Positions 1-9,242 of a stretch of DNA of 64,000 nt are shown piece by piece. The position numbers were made by a program, and so were the translations under genes. The stretch covers positions 992,001 to 1,056,000 of the forward strand of contig NZ_JAMFMA010000001.1 in NCBI RefSeq assembly GCF_023502425.1, written 5' to 3'. Position 1 is the stretch's first letter, and each line of letters starts with the position of its first letter. The DNA comes from Flagellimonas spongiicola. GTDB lineage: Bacteria > Bacteroidota > Bacteroidia > Flavobacteriales > Flavobacteriaceae. A model generated the notes under the pieces. It was not told where the DNA came from. It ran no database searches and saw only the letters and a program-made list of their open reading frames with translations.

Positions 1-140
1 TTTTGGTCTATGACCAATTGATAACCTGCATCATTTTCTTCAATGGTTTTTTTCACCCATTCAAAGTTGGACTTGCAATCACAAACTTGTGAAATCGAAA
101 TAAGGGGTGTCAGTAGCAGTAAAAAGACAATTTTGTGCAT
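1..140 (-). CDS. Secreted protein, N-terminal fragment (possibly S41 family peptidase)
   Basis: Only the first 46 or so codons lie in the window and the gene runs off the left edge. The reading frame starts at an ATG complementary to 138-140. It opens with a hydrophobic signal peptide (MHKIVFLLLLTPLISISQ) followed by CDCKSNFEWVKKTIEENDAG. A Cys-Asp-Cys directly after the signal peptide and the 'NFEWVKKT.EENDAG' pattern resemble the start of flavobacterial S41 (C-terminal processing) peptidases as I remember them, but no catalytic region is visible. Secretion is well supported; the family is a guess. Confidence 0.5.
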   Translation of the reverse strand, partial: MHKIVFLLLLTPLISISQVCDCKSNFEWVKKTIEENDAGYQLVIDQ

Positions 141-337
141 AGGTCTCTATAAATTTTCAATAGAGACATATGAATTTGGAATTGGTTACACTTTTTAATG
201 AAATAATTTTTTGGTGCATGTCGAAAGCATGTTTAAACTCATACGGAATTGTCATTTCGTAGTTGGGAGCTTTAGTTTATGAGTATTAAAAAGCAATTTT
301 TATACTGTCAATATGAGTGACAAAGAAAGATAACGAC

Positions 338-1180
338 TTACTCACACAGCTGTTTTAATCCTTCATAATCCTCATCTGCTTTAAAGTGATCGTTGCTTAG
401 AAGATTAAGTTTAAGGGCTTTATTAAAATCCTTACAGGCATTTTTGGTGTCACCTAGATCCATATATACCCTAGCTCGTGTATAATGCCCAATGTCATAG
501 TTTTTTTTATGTTTTAAGGCTTGGTTGATCTTGACCAAGGCGTTTTTGGGTTGTTTCATTTCTTGATATAGACTTGCCCAATTATTGTAAAGGATATGCT
601 TATTAGGCGCATTTGGAAATTCCCTGACGATTTGCTCATAATCTGCTGAGGCCTCATCATAGCGTTCTAATTTGGTTTTTACATTGATCAAATTGGCCAA
701 TGACTTAAAATCTTTCGGGGCCCATTCCAATTGCGATTCCAAATCCATTCTGGCATTTTCATAACGCTCCAAACGAATATTGGCATAAGCACGATCAAAG
801 TAAATGTTGGAATATGAGGGTTCGTTAGCTATAACAGTTGAATAGTCCGTTATCGCTTTTTCAAATTCCTCAAGTTCCATATAAGTATTTGCGCGGGAAT
901 ACACGATGCCCATGTTGTCTGGATACAAATCCAGGGATTTGGTATAATCCGCTATTGCCAGGTCATAATTTTTTCGCATACGATGAATGTTTCCTCTATT
1001 GGAATACGGTCCCGGGGCATTGGGATATTGTTGTATGGCCTTTTCAAAAACGGCGAAGGCTTTGTCTACTTTTCCTTTTTTGGCCAATGCAATGCCCTTT
1101 GAATTCATTTCATCTGAAGCTTGCGCAAAAAGTGTTTGGGCGCAAAAAAAGAGTAGGGTAAGTGCTAAGAGGTTTTTCAT
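338..1180 (-). CDS. Exported tetratricopeptide repeat protein
   Basis: A 280-residue protein with a clear N-terminal signal peptide (MKNLLALTLLFFCAQTLFAQ) and then a tandem array of about six TPR units. Examples are 'GIALAKKGKVDKAFAVFEKA', 'YSNRGNIHRMRKNYDLAIAD' and 'YTRARVYMDLGDTKNACKDF'. TPR solenoids are protein-binding scaffolds, so a periplasmic or cell-surface adaptor role is the safest reading; no enzymatic domain is present. The last unit ends close to the C-terminus ('DYEGLKQLCE'), so the gene looks complete. It is followed on the same strand by unrelated small genes and no partner is obvious. Confidence 0.8.
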   Translation of the reverse strand: MKNLLALTLLFFCAQTLFAQASDEMNSKGIALAKKGKVDKAFAVFEKAIQQYPNAPGPYSNRGNIHRMRKNYDLAIADYTKSLDLYPDNMGIVYSRANTYMELEEFEKAITDYSTVIANEPSYSNIYFDRAYANIRLERYENARMDLESQLEWAPKDFKSLANLINVKTKLERYDEASADYEQIVREFPNAPNKHILYNNWASLYQEMKQPKNALVKINQALKHKKNYDIGHYTRARVYMDLGDTKNACKDFNKALKLNLLSNDHFKADEDYEGLKQLCE

Positions 1181-1243
1181 TCTTTTTTTGGTTTGGGTTT
1201 AATTATAGTTGCAATTATCATGCATTATTTAATTATTATTCCA

Positions 1244-1891
1244 TCAGTCTTTGTCCAGGTAATCTTCATTCTTACTTAGTCGCAAATATTCATCAGCTGC
1301 TGTTTGCTTCTTTTTTTTTAATTGTTTTTCAGAGGATTTTTCCTGCTGTTCTGTTTCTCGATATTTGCGTAATTCATTACGACCCATTGCTTTCGTTTTC
1401 CTTTGCGATGGAGAGTCTGGAATTCTTACTAAGACATTTGTATCTGGATCGACATAGAATTCTTTAAAAACATGTGTTTTCCAATTATAGGGCTCTTTTG
1501 AATTCAACAACAAGAATTTTTGCTCCCTTTTGTCCCAATACCCATCTTTTCTTTTTTCAATTAAATCGGCAACAAACCATTTTAAGCAATCTTTATATTC
1601 ACTTAAGTTGGTAGGTATTCGTTCTTCAACTTCCTTTTGCACATCATTCCAATTGTAGCCAGTTTTGCCTCTCAAAAACCGGATAAGCAAGCCATAATTT
1701 ATTTTATTATTGAAAAATTTAAATGGTTGACCCATACCTTCAAAGGTTGGCAAGTCATCCCAATTTTTGTTCTTTTTGCTATTGCGGGTATCTGAATAAT
1801 CACCATCGTTTACATTAATTCTCTTACTGCCTGACGTCTTAAGTCTAGAGATTAACCACTTTTTATTATGTCTTTTGCCTTTATTACTCAT
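1244..1891 (-). CDS. Hypothetical basic soluble protein, 215 aa
   Basis: I do not recognise a named family. The protein has no signal peptide or membrane segment. It has a very basic N-terminus (MSNKGKRHNKKWLISRLK), a central part rich in aromatic residues ('YNWNDVQKEVEERIP', 'FYVDPDTNVLVRIP') and a strongly charged Lys/Glu C-terminal tail from about residue 170, probably coiled or disordered. The 'FYVDPDTNVL' segment looks like a small beta hairpin. Codon use resembles the neighbours and the frame is clean, so it is probably a real cytoplasmic protein. Basic composition would suit nucleic-acid or ribosome binding, but that is inference. Confidence 0.6.
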   Translation of the reverse strand: MSNKGKRHNKKWLISRLKTSGSKRINVNDGDYSDTRNSKKNKNWDDLPTFEGMGQPFKFFNNKINYGLLIRFLRGKTGYNWNDVQKEVEERIPTNLSEYKDCLKWFVADLIEKRKDGYWDKREQKFLLLNSKEPYNWKTHVFKEFYVDPDTNVLVRIPDSPSQRKTKAMGRNELRKYRETEQQEKSSEKQLKKKKQTAADEYLRLSKNEDYLDKD

Positions 1892-1977
1892 TTAAAGGTA
1901 TGTTATCAATAATGTTTGATCATAATTCGTTTAATCGAAATTACCCTTCGATTAGCACAGGTACGAAGCTTTATCCA

Positions 1978-2775
1978 TTAATTCAATTTGGCAAGCTGCT
2001 CGTCAATTTCTTTGTGAATGCGTTCCAACTGTGATGAGTAGCCATAGGTATCTTCTTCAATGGCCTTTTTAAACAGTTCAAAAGCTTCTAATCTTAGTTC
2101 GGAATATTTTAAGAGTATCGCATTCTGTTGCGCCAATTCATATGGGAGGTCTTCCCATTGGTTAGTGCTTTGTATTATGGCAATGTTCGCTTTCCATTTG
2201 GGTATGGCACTGTTTTCCAGCTCTTGGATAAGGGCGTAATTGGATACCGTTTCCAAATGGTCATAGAAAACCAAAGTATCATCTTCGTTTTTTTGAAATA
2301 CTGTGATTTCTGCATCGTATTGGTCATAAACCGTATCGTCCATCACAAAAAACACATACCCGAATATACCGATGGATAAAACGATCAGCGAAACAAACCC
2401 GATTCCCGCCGCTCTCCAACCTGAAAAGAAAGTGTCGCCATTTTCTTTATGTGCTTTTAGAACATCACCTTGTTTCCATTCCACGATTCCCCAAATAATG
2501 AAGGTGTAGAAGAGGGGAATCAGCTGATTTGGAATTTTATCCATTAGGTGCTCCGGTATCATGAATATTATTGTAAATAGTGCGATGGTCACCACAATTC
2601 CAAGGATCAAGGCATTTCGTCCTTCCTCGGGCTTGTCCAAGGCCTTGTAGTTTTCACCAATCATATAACCCGCAGCAAGTGGCCCTCCTAAAAACGTAGC
2701 GCACCAAATGGATTTGGACGTGTACAGCTTTATGTTTTCCGTAGGATTTTCAGATTTGTTTTCTATTTCGGTCAT
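1978..2775 (-). CDS. Inner-membrane protein of unknown function, 265 aa
   Basis: The N-terminal half contains about four hydrophobic segments: around residues 25-42 ('IWCATFLGGPLAAGYMIG'), 53-72 ('NALILGIVVTIALFTIIFMI'), 84-98 and 122-145 ('AGIGFVSLIVLSIGIFGYVFF'). The C-terminal 120 residues are soluble and mostly helical, with many Glu, Lys and Gln. The 'GGPLAAGYMIGENYKAL' region recurs in small Bacteroidota membrane proteins of unknown function, by memory. No catalytic motif is visible. The gene stands alone between two hypothetical genes on the same strand. Confidence 0.65.
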   Translation of the reverse strand: MTEIENKSENPTENIKLYTSKSIWCATFLGGPLAAGYMIGENYKALDKPEEGRNALILGIVVTIALFTIIFMIPEHLMDKIPNQLIPLFYTFIIWGIVEWKQGDVLKAHKENGDTFFSGWRAAGIGFVSLIVLSIGIFGYVFFVMDDTVYDQYDAEITVFQKNEDDTLVFYDHLETVSNYALIQELENSAIPKWKANIAIIQSTNQWEDLPYELAQQNAILLKYSELRLEAFELFKKAIEEDTYGYSSQLERIHKEIDEQLAKLN

Positions 2776-2965
2776 TCTTTGAGTTGGTATTCCGTTGTAA
2801 AATTGAGTATTGATTTATTCACCTAAATTTAAGCTCTATATTCCAGTTGGCGGCATTAAATCGATGTAAGGACCATATGGCAGTTTTGAAATCTACTCTT
2901 TGGGATAGCAATAGCAGCCATTTTGCCAATGTCTATTCCAATTGGTGTTTTGCTATGTGATTAAA

Positions 2966-3349
2966 CTAACTCAGATACTCCATGGCGACTAAGCTCAACA
3001 CTATAAGTGCAATAATGACCCTAAAGTATTTTTGCTGTTTGGCTTTTCGGTCAAAGCCATCCTTCTTCAATTCCCAGGAAAATATGATCTCAAATAGCGT
3101 TGGAATTGGCCTAAAAATGAAATCGCAGATATGGTAACTTTCATCGGCCAGACGCTTCTTTTCAATGCGATCTCTCTTTTTAGAAAGGTATTGCGCTGTC
3201 TCAATCTTTTTGGGCGGAACATCCCTAAGTGCCAATTCATTGGTGGCAAGGCGTACCGCCAAAGGATTCCACTTGTCCGGAGCGCCTAGGATTTCCAGCA
3301 ACTCATCTGTTGTTCGTGATTTGATTGGGGGCGTAAAATCATCTTTCAT
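2966..3349 (-). CDS. Hypothetical membrane-anchored protein, 127 aa
   Basis: A small protein with a soluble N-terminal part ('TTDELLEILGAPDKWNPLAV', 'ATNELALRDVPPKKIETAQ') and one C-terminal membrane segment near residues 107-125 ('RVIIALIVLSLVAMEYLS'). The middle is rich in Lys and Arg and precedes a short aromatic stretch ('FIFRPIPTLFEIIFSWEL'). The N-terminal 'L.A.NELA.R.V' pattern resembles the short helical segment found in many Bacteroidota proteins of unknown function. I cannot assign a role. The start is the ATG at 3349, and a smaller frame on the same strand is only a shadow. Confidence 0.6.
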   Translation of the reverse strand: MKDDFTPPIKSRTTDELLEILGAPDKWNPLAVRLATNELALRDVPPKKIETAQYLSKKRDRIEKKRLADESYHICDFIFRPIPTLFEIIFSWELKKDGFDRKAKQQKYFRVIIALIVLSLVAMEYLS

Positions 3350-3458
3350 TAGCAGCGCTCCATTTGTTTTTGGTGTCTTATTACTTTAAAAATGGGAACC
3401 TCAGTTTACGCAAATTACATCCAAACCGTATAAATTCCATCTTTTGCAGGTTACACAG

Positions 3459-4565
3459 TTAATTATTCACGATAGCCGCAACTGCTTTTTTGGCAGATTG
3501 AGCTGCTGTATGAACTGAAACCCAATCCGTTCCATCTGTATAGGCACCACCTGCAAAGTACAGTTTGTCCGCCACAGATTCTCCAAGTGTGCGTACCTTT
3601 TTCCAATCGGCGTAATCTGTCATATACCCACCTTTGATAAAGGGCTCTTCATTCCAATTTTGAACAATATGGTCCATGTAATTCGGGCTGGCCTGGTTGT
3701 CATAGAGGTTGTCCAATTCTCTTAAAATATAGTCTTTTAAGGCGTCCCCAGATCGTGAAATAAACGCTTTGGCTGGTTTGCCTACCACAAACAAACCCAG
3801 AACATTTGTGTCCGTGTTTTGACCATATGCAGCATTGTAATAGATTTTCTGACCATCTTGCTTTGGGCTGATTCTAAATGCATATTCATCATCATAAAAT
3901 TGGGTTGAAAATTTTATAAACGCCTTAAAGCCATCCCATACCACAGTTTCACCTATCGCTTTTACTTTTTCATTGGACAGGTTGGGAGTAAAGCGGATGT
4001 AATTTTCCTTTAGTATTTTCAAGGGTACAGCAATAATAATCTTGTCCGCCAAATAGTTACCCTTTTGGGTGCTGACCACAATTTGTTCATTAGCGTAATC
4101 AATACCGTTTACTATGGTATTGTACGAGATATTATTGGAAATGGAAGGAAGGATATATTCTTCAAAAAAATTGAACCACGAATAATTTACAAACTTTCTA
4201 TCAGGAGCATCACGAATGGTTTTAACCGCTACGTTAACTGAGTCATCATTTACGATTTCCTGGAAAATGCTTGTTTTTGTCTCTAACCATTCCGCGCCCA
4301 AGGGTATAGGAAAATCAGTGAATTCCGTATTGATTTTTGTCCTGCCCCCGTAATTTGATGTTGCTTCCAGGATTTCAAAATCCATACCCAATTGATGCAG
4401 TAGATAGCCAGATGAAAGTCCTCCTGCCCCCGCGCCAATGATCAATGTCTTACCGTTAAATACAGGCTTTGTTTTATCTGTTGGTGAAAAAGCATTCAAA
4501 GGAAATTGGAGTGGAAGTCCCACACCAAGAATACCGCACATCTTAACAAACGCTTCTCTTGTCAT
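3459..4565 (-). CDS. Flavin-containing amine oxidase / NAD(P)-binding oxidoreductase
   Basis: A 368-residue FAD-dependent amine oxidase-like enzyme. Around residues 38-60 it has the dinucleotide-binding motif 'TLIIGAGAGGLSSGYLLHQL' with the downstream acidic residue (FEILEA) and the conserved 'GGRTKI' that contacts FAD. Near the C-terminus 'AGGAYTDGTDWVSVHTAAQS' is the second FAD-binding segment of the family. This family oxidises primary or secondary amines with O2, or acts as a desaturase, but substrate cannot be read from sequence. The first 25 residues are weakly hydrophobic and could be a degenerate export signal or simply a leader helix. It is somewhat shorter than typical monoamine oxidases (about 450), so substrate-domain loops are reduced. 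Confidence 0.8.
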   Translation of the reverse strand: MTREAFVKMCGILGVGLPLQFPLNAFSPTDKTKPVFNGKTLIIGAGAGGLSSGYLLHQLGMDFEILEATSNYGGRTKINTEFTDFPIPLGAEWLETKTSIFQEIVNDDSVNVAVKTIRDAPDRKFVNYSWFNFFEEYILPSISNNISYNTIVNGIDYANEQIVVSTQKGNYLADKIIIAVPLKILKENYIRFTPNLSNEKVKAIGETVVWDGFKAFIKFSTQFYDDEYAFRISPKQDGQKIYYNAAYGQNTDTNVLGLFVVGKPAKAFISRSGDALKDYILRELDNLYDNQASPNYMDHIVQNWNEEPFIKGGYMTDYADWKKVRTLGESVADKLYFAGGAYTDGTDWVSVHTAAQSAKKAVAAIVNN

Positions 4566-4713
4566 TCGTTTTTAATTTTTAAAAGGATAGAAGACATCGG
4601 AATTTGTTACAGTCTATTTTAAAATGTGCTGAAAACGTTTAAATACACTTTTTACCCACTGACGCCCCTTACCACATATTTTAACCAGCTGATTGGTTTA
4701 TATCTTGTTGTAG

Positions 4714-5739
4714 CTAGTTTTCATCTCTGATGATTTTTACAATTCGGTTAATTGTTATTTCCGATAAGTTCCATTCATAACCATTAAAGTCTGTGGTATT
4801 GATGAATTGAACCACTACCGCGTCTATATCTTTGTGGTATTCTGCTAGGCTTTGATAACCAATCACCAAGCCGCCATGATCATATTCGTAGGGATAGATT
4901 TGCTTTTCGCCCTCACCGAACACCGAACCATCATTTAAGGCGCGCAAAAATAGACCCACATCTTCTGCGGTGGCCAACATGCCATATTCACGAGCTTTAA
5001 AATCCTCTTCGTATCCCACATAATAGCCACACATTACAGCATCCAAGTTGACTTCGGTAATCGAAAAAAAGGTGTTTTTCAGTTCTAGTGGAATCAATAT
5101 TTTTTCTTTGATATACACATTATGGCTATGCCCTAAAACAGCATCCATAATCTTACGAAGCAATAAATAATTCGTGTTTGAATATTCGTAGTCTCCATCT
5201 GGTTTAAATCGAGCTGGTAGGTCGAGCGCAAAATCCAAAGCATTCTTGCCATTTTCCTCTTCGTTTTGCCAATACTCCGGATTATCGGTAAAATTTGGAA
5301 TCCCAGAACGATGCTGAATCATCATCCTCAGGCTTATTGCTTCAGCATTTTCTATCCTACCTTTAAGTTCAGGAAGGTAATCCGCGAGTGTTTTGTCAAA
5401 AGATAAAAGCCCTTCTTTGACCATCTTGGTTGCGGCTACAGCAGTATACAACTTGCTAATGCTGGCGATCTTGAACAACGATTTTGGGTCGGCCGGTATT
5501 TTCTTTGCTCTATCTTTCCAGCCACCGGTATAAAATGCTGGTGGTTTCCCTGCCACATCCACATATACGATCATGCCATCAAACCCATGACCAATGGCTT
5601 CGTCTACTTGTTCTTGAACGGTATCGGGTAGTGGTAAGATCCAAGCTTTCACCAAAATCCATGGTACAAAGAACAAGGAGATTGCGGTTCCGCCTAACAA
5701 AAGGATTCTAAAAATCAAGATCTTTTTTTTATTGCTCAT
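4714..5739 (-). CDS. Beta-lactamase-fold serine hydrolase (class C / DD-peptidase type)
   Basis: A 341-residue membrane-anchored serine hydrolase. One hydrophobic segment (residues about 8-30) anchors it, with the catalytic domain presumably periplasmic. The three family motifs are present: SxxK as 'KIASISKLYTAVAATK', YxN as 'YEYSNTNYLLLRKI', and the KTG-equivalent as 'DHGGLVIGYQS' (HGG). Families with this arrangement include class C beta-lactamases, D-aminopeptidases and esterases. The HGG variant is more common in peptidases and esterases than in true lactamases, so antibiotic resistance should not be assumed. A second hydrolase of the same fold lies at 7050-9056. Confidence 0.85.
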   Translation of the reverse strand: MSNKKKILIFRILLLGGTAISLFFVPWILVKAWILPLPDTVQEQVDEAIGHGFDGMIVYVDVAGKPPAFYTGGWKDRAKKIPADPKSLFKIASISKLYTAVAATKMVKEGLLSFDKTLADYLPELKGRIENAEAISLRMMIQHRSGIPNFTDNPEYWQNEEENGKNALDFALDLPARFKPDGDYEYSNTNYLLLRKIMDAVLGHSHNVYIKEKILIPLELKNTFFSITEVNLDAVMCGYYVGYEEDFKAREYGMLATAEDVGLFLRALNDGSVFGEGEKQIYPYEYDHGGLVIGYQSLAEYHKDIDAVVVQFINTTDFNGYEWNLSEITINRIVKIIRDEN

Positions 5740-5855
5740 AAAATTCTAGTATGATACTAATTAGTTATCCACAATGGTCTCTGTTGCCAGTAGTTGCCTG
5801 GATTAGCTGTTAGCGTTACGTACAGGTATTGCCTATAATTTATAAAATTAAAATT

Positions 5856-6752
5856 TTAAGCATGAGATAAAACTGGAAACATCCAATGTTTCTTGGTGAA
5901 AAAATCAAACGTATCCTTTAGCATAAAAAGCGTATCTGGACCTTTTAACAAATGTTGCTCAAAGCCCGAAACGTCCAAAGGTGTAAACCCCAAAACCACC
6001 CGCTTAATCCTTTTGTCAGCTATGCTATGGATCACACTATTGACCTCTATCGGATTCTTTGCGAATAGATCATCCAAATACATGGTATCTCCTTCAAAAT
6101 CTGCGATTACAATTGCATCAAGTTCTTTGATATAGTAAATGCTGTTTTTCTTAAAAGAATTGCAGTAAAACAGGAGTAACGAAGTATTGTTGCGCATGGA
6201 AATCTTTGCCAGTGGTGCTGAATCTTGGATTCGCTCCGTTAAAAAATCGGCATCAGACGGGTTGTCCATGTTGAGTTTTTTCCAGGAAGAAGAACCCTTG
6301 TGCGCGTCTGTTATTTTTGTGTGTTGGTATTCCGCTACGACCTCAAAGTTGAACTTCGGATAGAAATCAAGCACAGTATCGTTAGCGAAGAGGTAGACAA
6401 AATCGGCCTGATCTTTACAATCGTGCATTACCTGTTCCATTAAGTACCTGTTAAGTCCTCTATTACGGTATGCTTCAGCTGTCATTACCGTACCGATTTG
6501 AATTCCTGTCTTTCTCTCGCCATTAATCTCAAATTCAATCCTATTAATCGAAACATTAGACACAACCTCGTTGTCATGGAGTAGCGCATAGGGCACATAA
6601 TAGTCGCCCCAAAGGCCACTTTGGTACCAATTTTCTAAACTGAAGCCATAAACGGATGCTGTTAATCTATTAAAGCTTTCCCTTGTCTTTTGGTCATGCT
6701 TAAAGTTTTTGGCAAAAGCATAAGTAATACTATTTAGTTCTATAAGCTTCAT
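5856..6752 (-). CDS. GNAT family N-acetyltransferase
   Basis: A 298-residue acetyltransferase. The acetyl-CoA-binding part is visible around residues 85-105 as 'IGTVMTAEAYRNRGLNRYLM', matching the GNAT motif A pattern (R/Q-x-x-G-x-G/A with a preceding beta strand). It is followed by 'FVYLFANDTVLDFYPKFNF', the usual strand and loop before the last core helix. The C-terminal half ('SIYYIKELDAIVIADFEGDT') has the look of a second, degenerate GNAT or sterol-carrier-like domain as in two-domain acetyltransferases. Substrate is unknown. The start is the ATG at 6750-6752; the codon just upstream in frame is TTG and gives no gain. Confidence 0.8.
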   Translation of the reverse strand: MKLIELNSITYAFAKNFKHDQKTRESFNRLTASVYGFSLENWYQSGLWGDYYVPYALLHDNEVVSNVSINRIEFEINGERKTGIQIGTVMTAEAYRNRGLNRYLMEQVMHDCKDQADFVYLFANDTVLDFYPKFNFEVVAEYQHTKITDAHKGSSSWKKLNMDNPSDADFLTERIQDSAPLAKISMRNNTSLLLFYCNSFKKNSIYYIKELDAIVIADFEGDTMYLDDLFAKNPIEVNSVIHSIADKRIKRVVLGFTPLDVSGFEQHLLKGPDTLFMLKDTFDFFTKKHWMFPVLSHA

Positions 6753-7049
6753 CAATTTTTAATCTTTTTTCCTAAACTTTCTTTTACCGATGCGTTAGGT
6801 AGCGCGATAGATTCCGTTTTAATAAAACCTATTGTGCTATAGCTAAGTTCATTGGAATTGCCGTGATATTCAAGTTTGCTACTAAGGTAATTTAAAGGTC
6901 TTGTAGCTACTACTCCAAAATAAACATCACACCAAGTTCAAACCGTATATCTTCAAAAACATGCAGTATTAGGCAGTTTTGCAAAAGGTTTTAGTGTCGG
7001 TCTGGATTATGACCGTTTTAATGGCTTAGTATGTAGCTGTGCGTAGTTT

Positions 7050-9056
7050 TTAGTTTACTTTTTCAAAATATAAGTTTCGCACTCGACCATTGGAGACTTT
7101 ACAACCTTTAATTGTATTGTTTTCATCCCTGATAAACTCGACCTGCCCAAAAAACCAAGCTTCACCATTAAAAATATCTTTTTTTACTGGATTCAAATTG
7201 AAATCACTTAATCTACTATGTTTGGCAATAAGCTTATCGCCGACAACGGTGAAGTTGTATGTGGTAGCTAATTCTTCACTATAAAAATCACCTGAAAAAT
7301 CCGAAAGAACGACAGCAGTCTTATCAAATTCTTTTATCCGCGGTGCATCCATTATTTGACCGCCTTGATGAAGTTTTATAAGCTGTATATTCTGACCTTC
7401 ATTTGGAATAAACTCAATTTTAGCATCAACACCGTCGACATTGAATTCAGTAGCAGATATGGGTTTCAATGATACCATGGGTTGTCCGGTTGCCTCGGCA
7501 GAAAGCTGGGATTCATTCTCACTAATCGTAATAACGAACCCCGGCTGAAGTTCAAAGGCACCAACATATGTTGCCAATACATTCTTATCGATAGTAATGT
7601 CATCCGAATTGGTTTCTTCGCTTACCTCATTACTGCTGTCATCCGTTTTAATTTTGTCTTTTAGATAAATATCAACAACCTTATGTGCCATTCTACCCGA
7701 ATTGAATTCAGCTGAATTGCTAAATACAATAACTGCAAGGTTTTCCTCAGGAAAACGCGTTAAATAGGAACGATAACCAGCGTCTGCTCCTCCATGTTGG
7801 ATTTCGTTCAATCCTTTGTATTCGCCAACGAATTGACCAAGGGCTCCTCCAAAAGTTTTTCCATTGTTTAGTACCGCAGGAGTGTTCATGGTATTGATCA
7901 TAGCCGAATCTCCTACAGTTAGGTCAGAAAAATTCATTGCCCACAGGCTTAAATCTTCAACCGTGGTAAATAAACTCGTAGCACCAACATTTGCATAGTT
8001 TAACACACTTTTTTTATAGCCATTAGAACCTGAGCTATAGGAGTAAGCTCGATCTTTTACTATTTTCTCATGATCATCATAAAAAAGGGTGTTGTCCATT
8101 TTTAATGGGTCAAAAATGTTGGCCTTGGTAAATTCGGCAAAGGACATTTCGGAAATTCTAGAAACCACTTCAGCCAAAAGTGTAAATCCAGTATTGCAAT
8201 AGGCATATTCATCTCCAGGATTAAAGTTTAATTCTTTTTGCTTAGCCACAAGCTTTAAAATATGTTCTTTGGTGATGACATCATCCATTCGCCAACCAGC
8301 CATAGACAATAAATTCCATTGATCTCTCAGTCCACTTGTGTGAGAAGCTAAATGCCTTAGTGTAATTGTCTTGCCAAAGTCCGGTACTTCGGGTATATAT
8401 TTTCTTATATCATCATCTAAACTTAACTTACCCTGTTTTTCCAACAACAAAATTGAGAAAACGGTAAACTGTTTTGATACCGAGGCAATATGAAATATTG
8501 AAGTAGGTGTTATTGGGATGTTGTATTCCAAATTAGAAATACCATAGCCTTTTTTATATAGTATTTCCCCATCTTTAACGATTGCAACTGCTGCTCCCGG
8601 AGCATTATTAGTATCCCATACCGTAAAAAGTTCGTCAACTTCTTCGTTTTGTGTGACTGCCTTTGGTTTTATACTTTGCACAAACAATTCGTATTCACCT
8701 GAATGATCTTTATCGTCAATGGATTCCACTTCAATCAGGTACTCACCTTTTTTATCTGAAGCTATTGTGAATAATTCATATCCATTTCTATGATTAGGAC
8801 TATCAAACTCTTCCAATTTTTCATTTAACGTGTTATACGTTGTGACCTTTAAATCAATACCATCTTGCATTAACTTAAAAAATGCAAATTGGTCATTCTC
8901 TAAGTTAACGGTGTAGTGATGCTTTTCACCAGTGTTGAAATTAGACGAAATTGGTTTGTCTTGAGGAAGTACTCCTTTTTGAATTTGGGCTTGAATAAGG
9001 CTTATTGGAGCAAGTAATAGTAGAAGAAATGATAATTTAAGCATTGATTGACTCAT
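7050..9056 (-). CDS. Secreted serine hydrolase, beta-lactamase family, with extra N- and C-terminal domains
   Basis: A signal peptide (MLKLSFLLLLLAPISLIQAQ) is followed by about 110 residues of beta-rich sequence ('HYTVNLENDQFAFFKLMQDG', 'YLIEVESIDDKDHSGEYELF') resembling a bacterial pre-peptidase C-terminal-like jelly roll. The beta-lactamase-fold domain comes next: 'HIASVSKQFTVFSILLLEK' (SxxK), 'YAYCNTGFTLLAEV' (YxN; here Y-C-N) and 'HGGADAGYRSYLTRFPE' (HGG). The last 170 residues form a separate beta-rich domain as in many Bacteroidota serine hydrolases. Likely a periplasmic or surface peptidase or esterase. I place the start at the ATG at 9056 or the ATG at 9044; longer versions add a non-signal leader. 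Confidence 0.85.
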   Translation of the reverse strand: MSQSMLKLSFLLLLLAPISLIQAQIQKGVLPQDKPISSNFNTGEKHHYTVNLENDQFAFFKLMQDGIDLKVTTYNTLNEKLEEFDSPNHRNGYELFTIASDKKGEYLIEVESIDDKDHSGEYELFVQSIKPKAVTQNEEVDELFTVWDTNNAPGAAVAIVKDGEILYKKGYGISNLEYNIPITPTSIFHIASVSKQFTVFSILLLEKQGKLSLDDDIRKYIPEVPDFGKTITLRHLASHTSGLRDQWNLLSMAGWRMDDVITKEHILKLVAKQKELNFNPGDEYAYCNTGFTLLAEVVSRISEMSFAEFTKANIFDPLKMDNTLFYDDHEKIVKDRAYSYSSGSNGYKKSVLNYANVGATSLFTTVEDLSLWAMNFSDLTVGDSAMINTMNTPAVLNNGKTFGGALGQFVGEYKGLNEIQHGGADAGYRSYLTRFPEENLAVIVFSNSAEFNSGRMAHKVVDIYLKDKIKTDDSSNEVSEETNSDDITIDKNVLATYVGAFELQPGFVITISENESQLSAEATGQPMVSLKPISATEFNVDGVDAKIEFIPNEGQNIQLIKLHQGGQIMDAPRIKEFDKTAVVLSDFSGDFYSEELATTYNFTVVGDKLIAKHSRLSDFNLNPVKKDIFNGEAWFFGQVEFIRDENNTIKGCKVSNGRVRNLYFEKVN

Positions 9057-9242
9057 AGTATGGTTTTTTAATTGTACACAACGTCCGGTAACGAAGTTCA
9101 ACGACACTTCTGTCATTTTCAAGTATTGTTCTTCGGTAAATTTTGGGTCTTGCCACTATACCTCCAAATTATACTTCAACTAACCTTAGACCACATGAAT
9201 ATCTATATGATTAGAATGACATGATTTTTACTCCCTCGCAAA

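Noticed and set aside
4714..9056. Two beta-lactamase-fold genes as antibiotic resistance genes.
   Set aside because: The HGG third motif and the domain extensions point to peptidase or esterase members. No true lactamase signature (KTG, omega loop) is seen.
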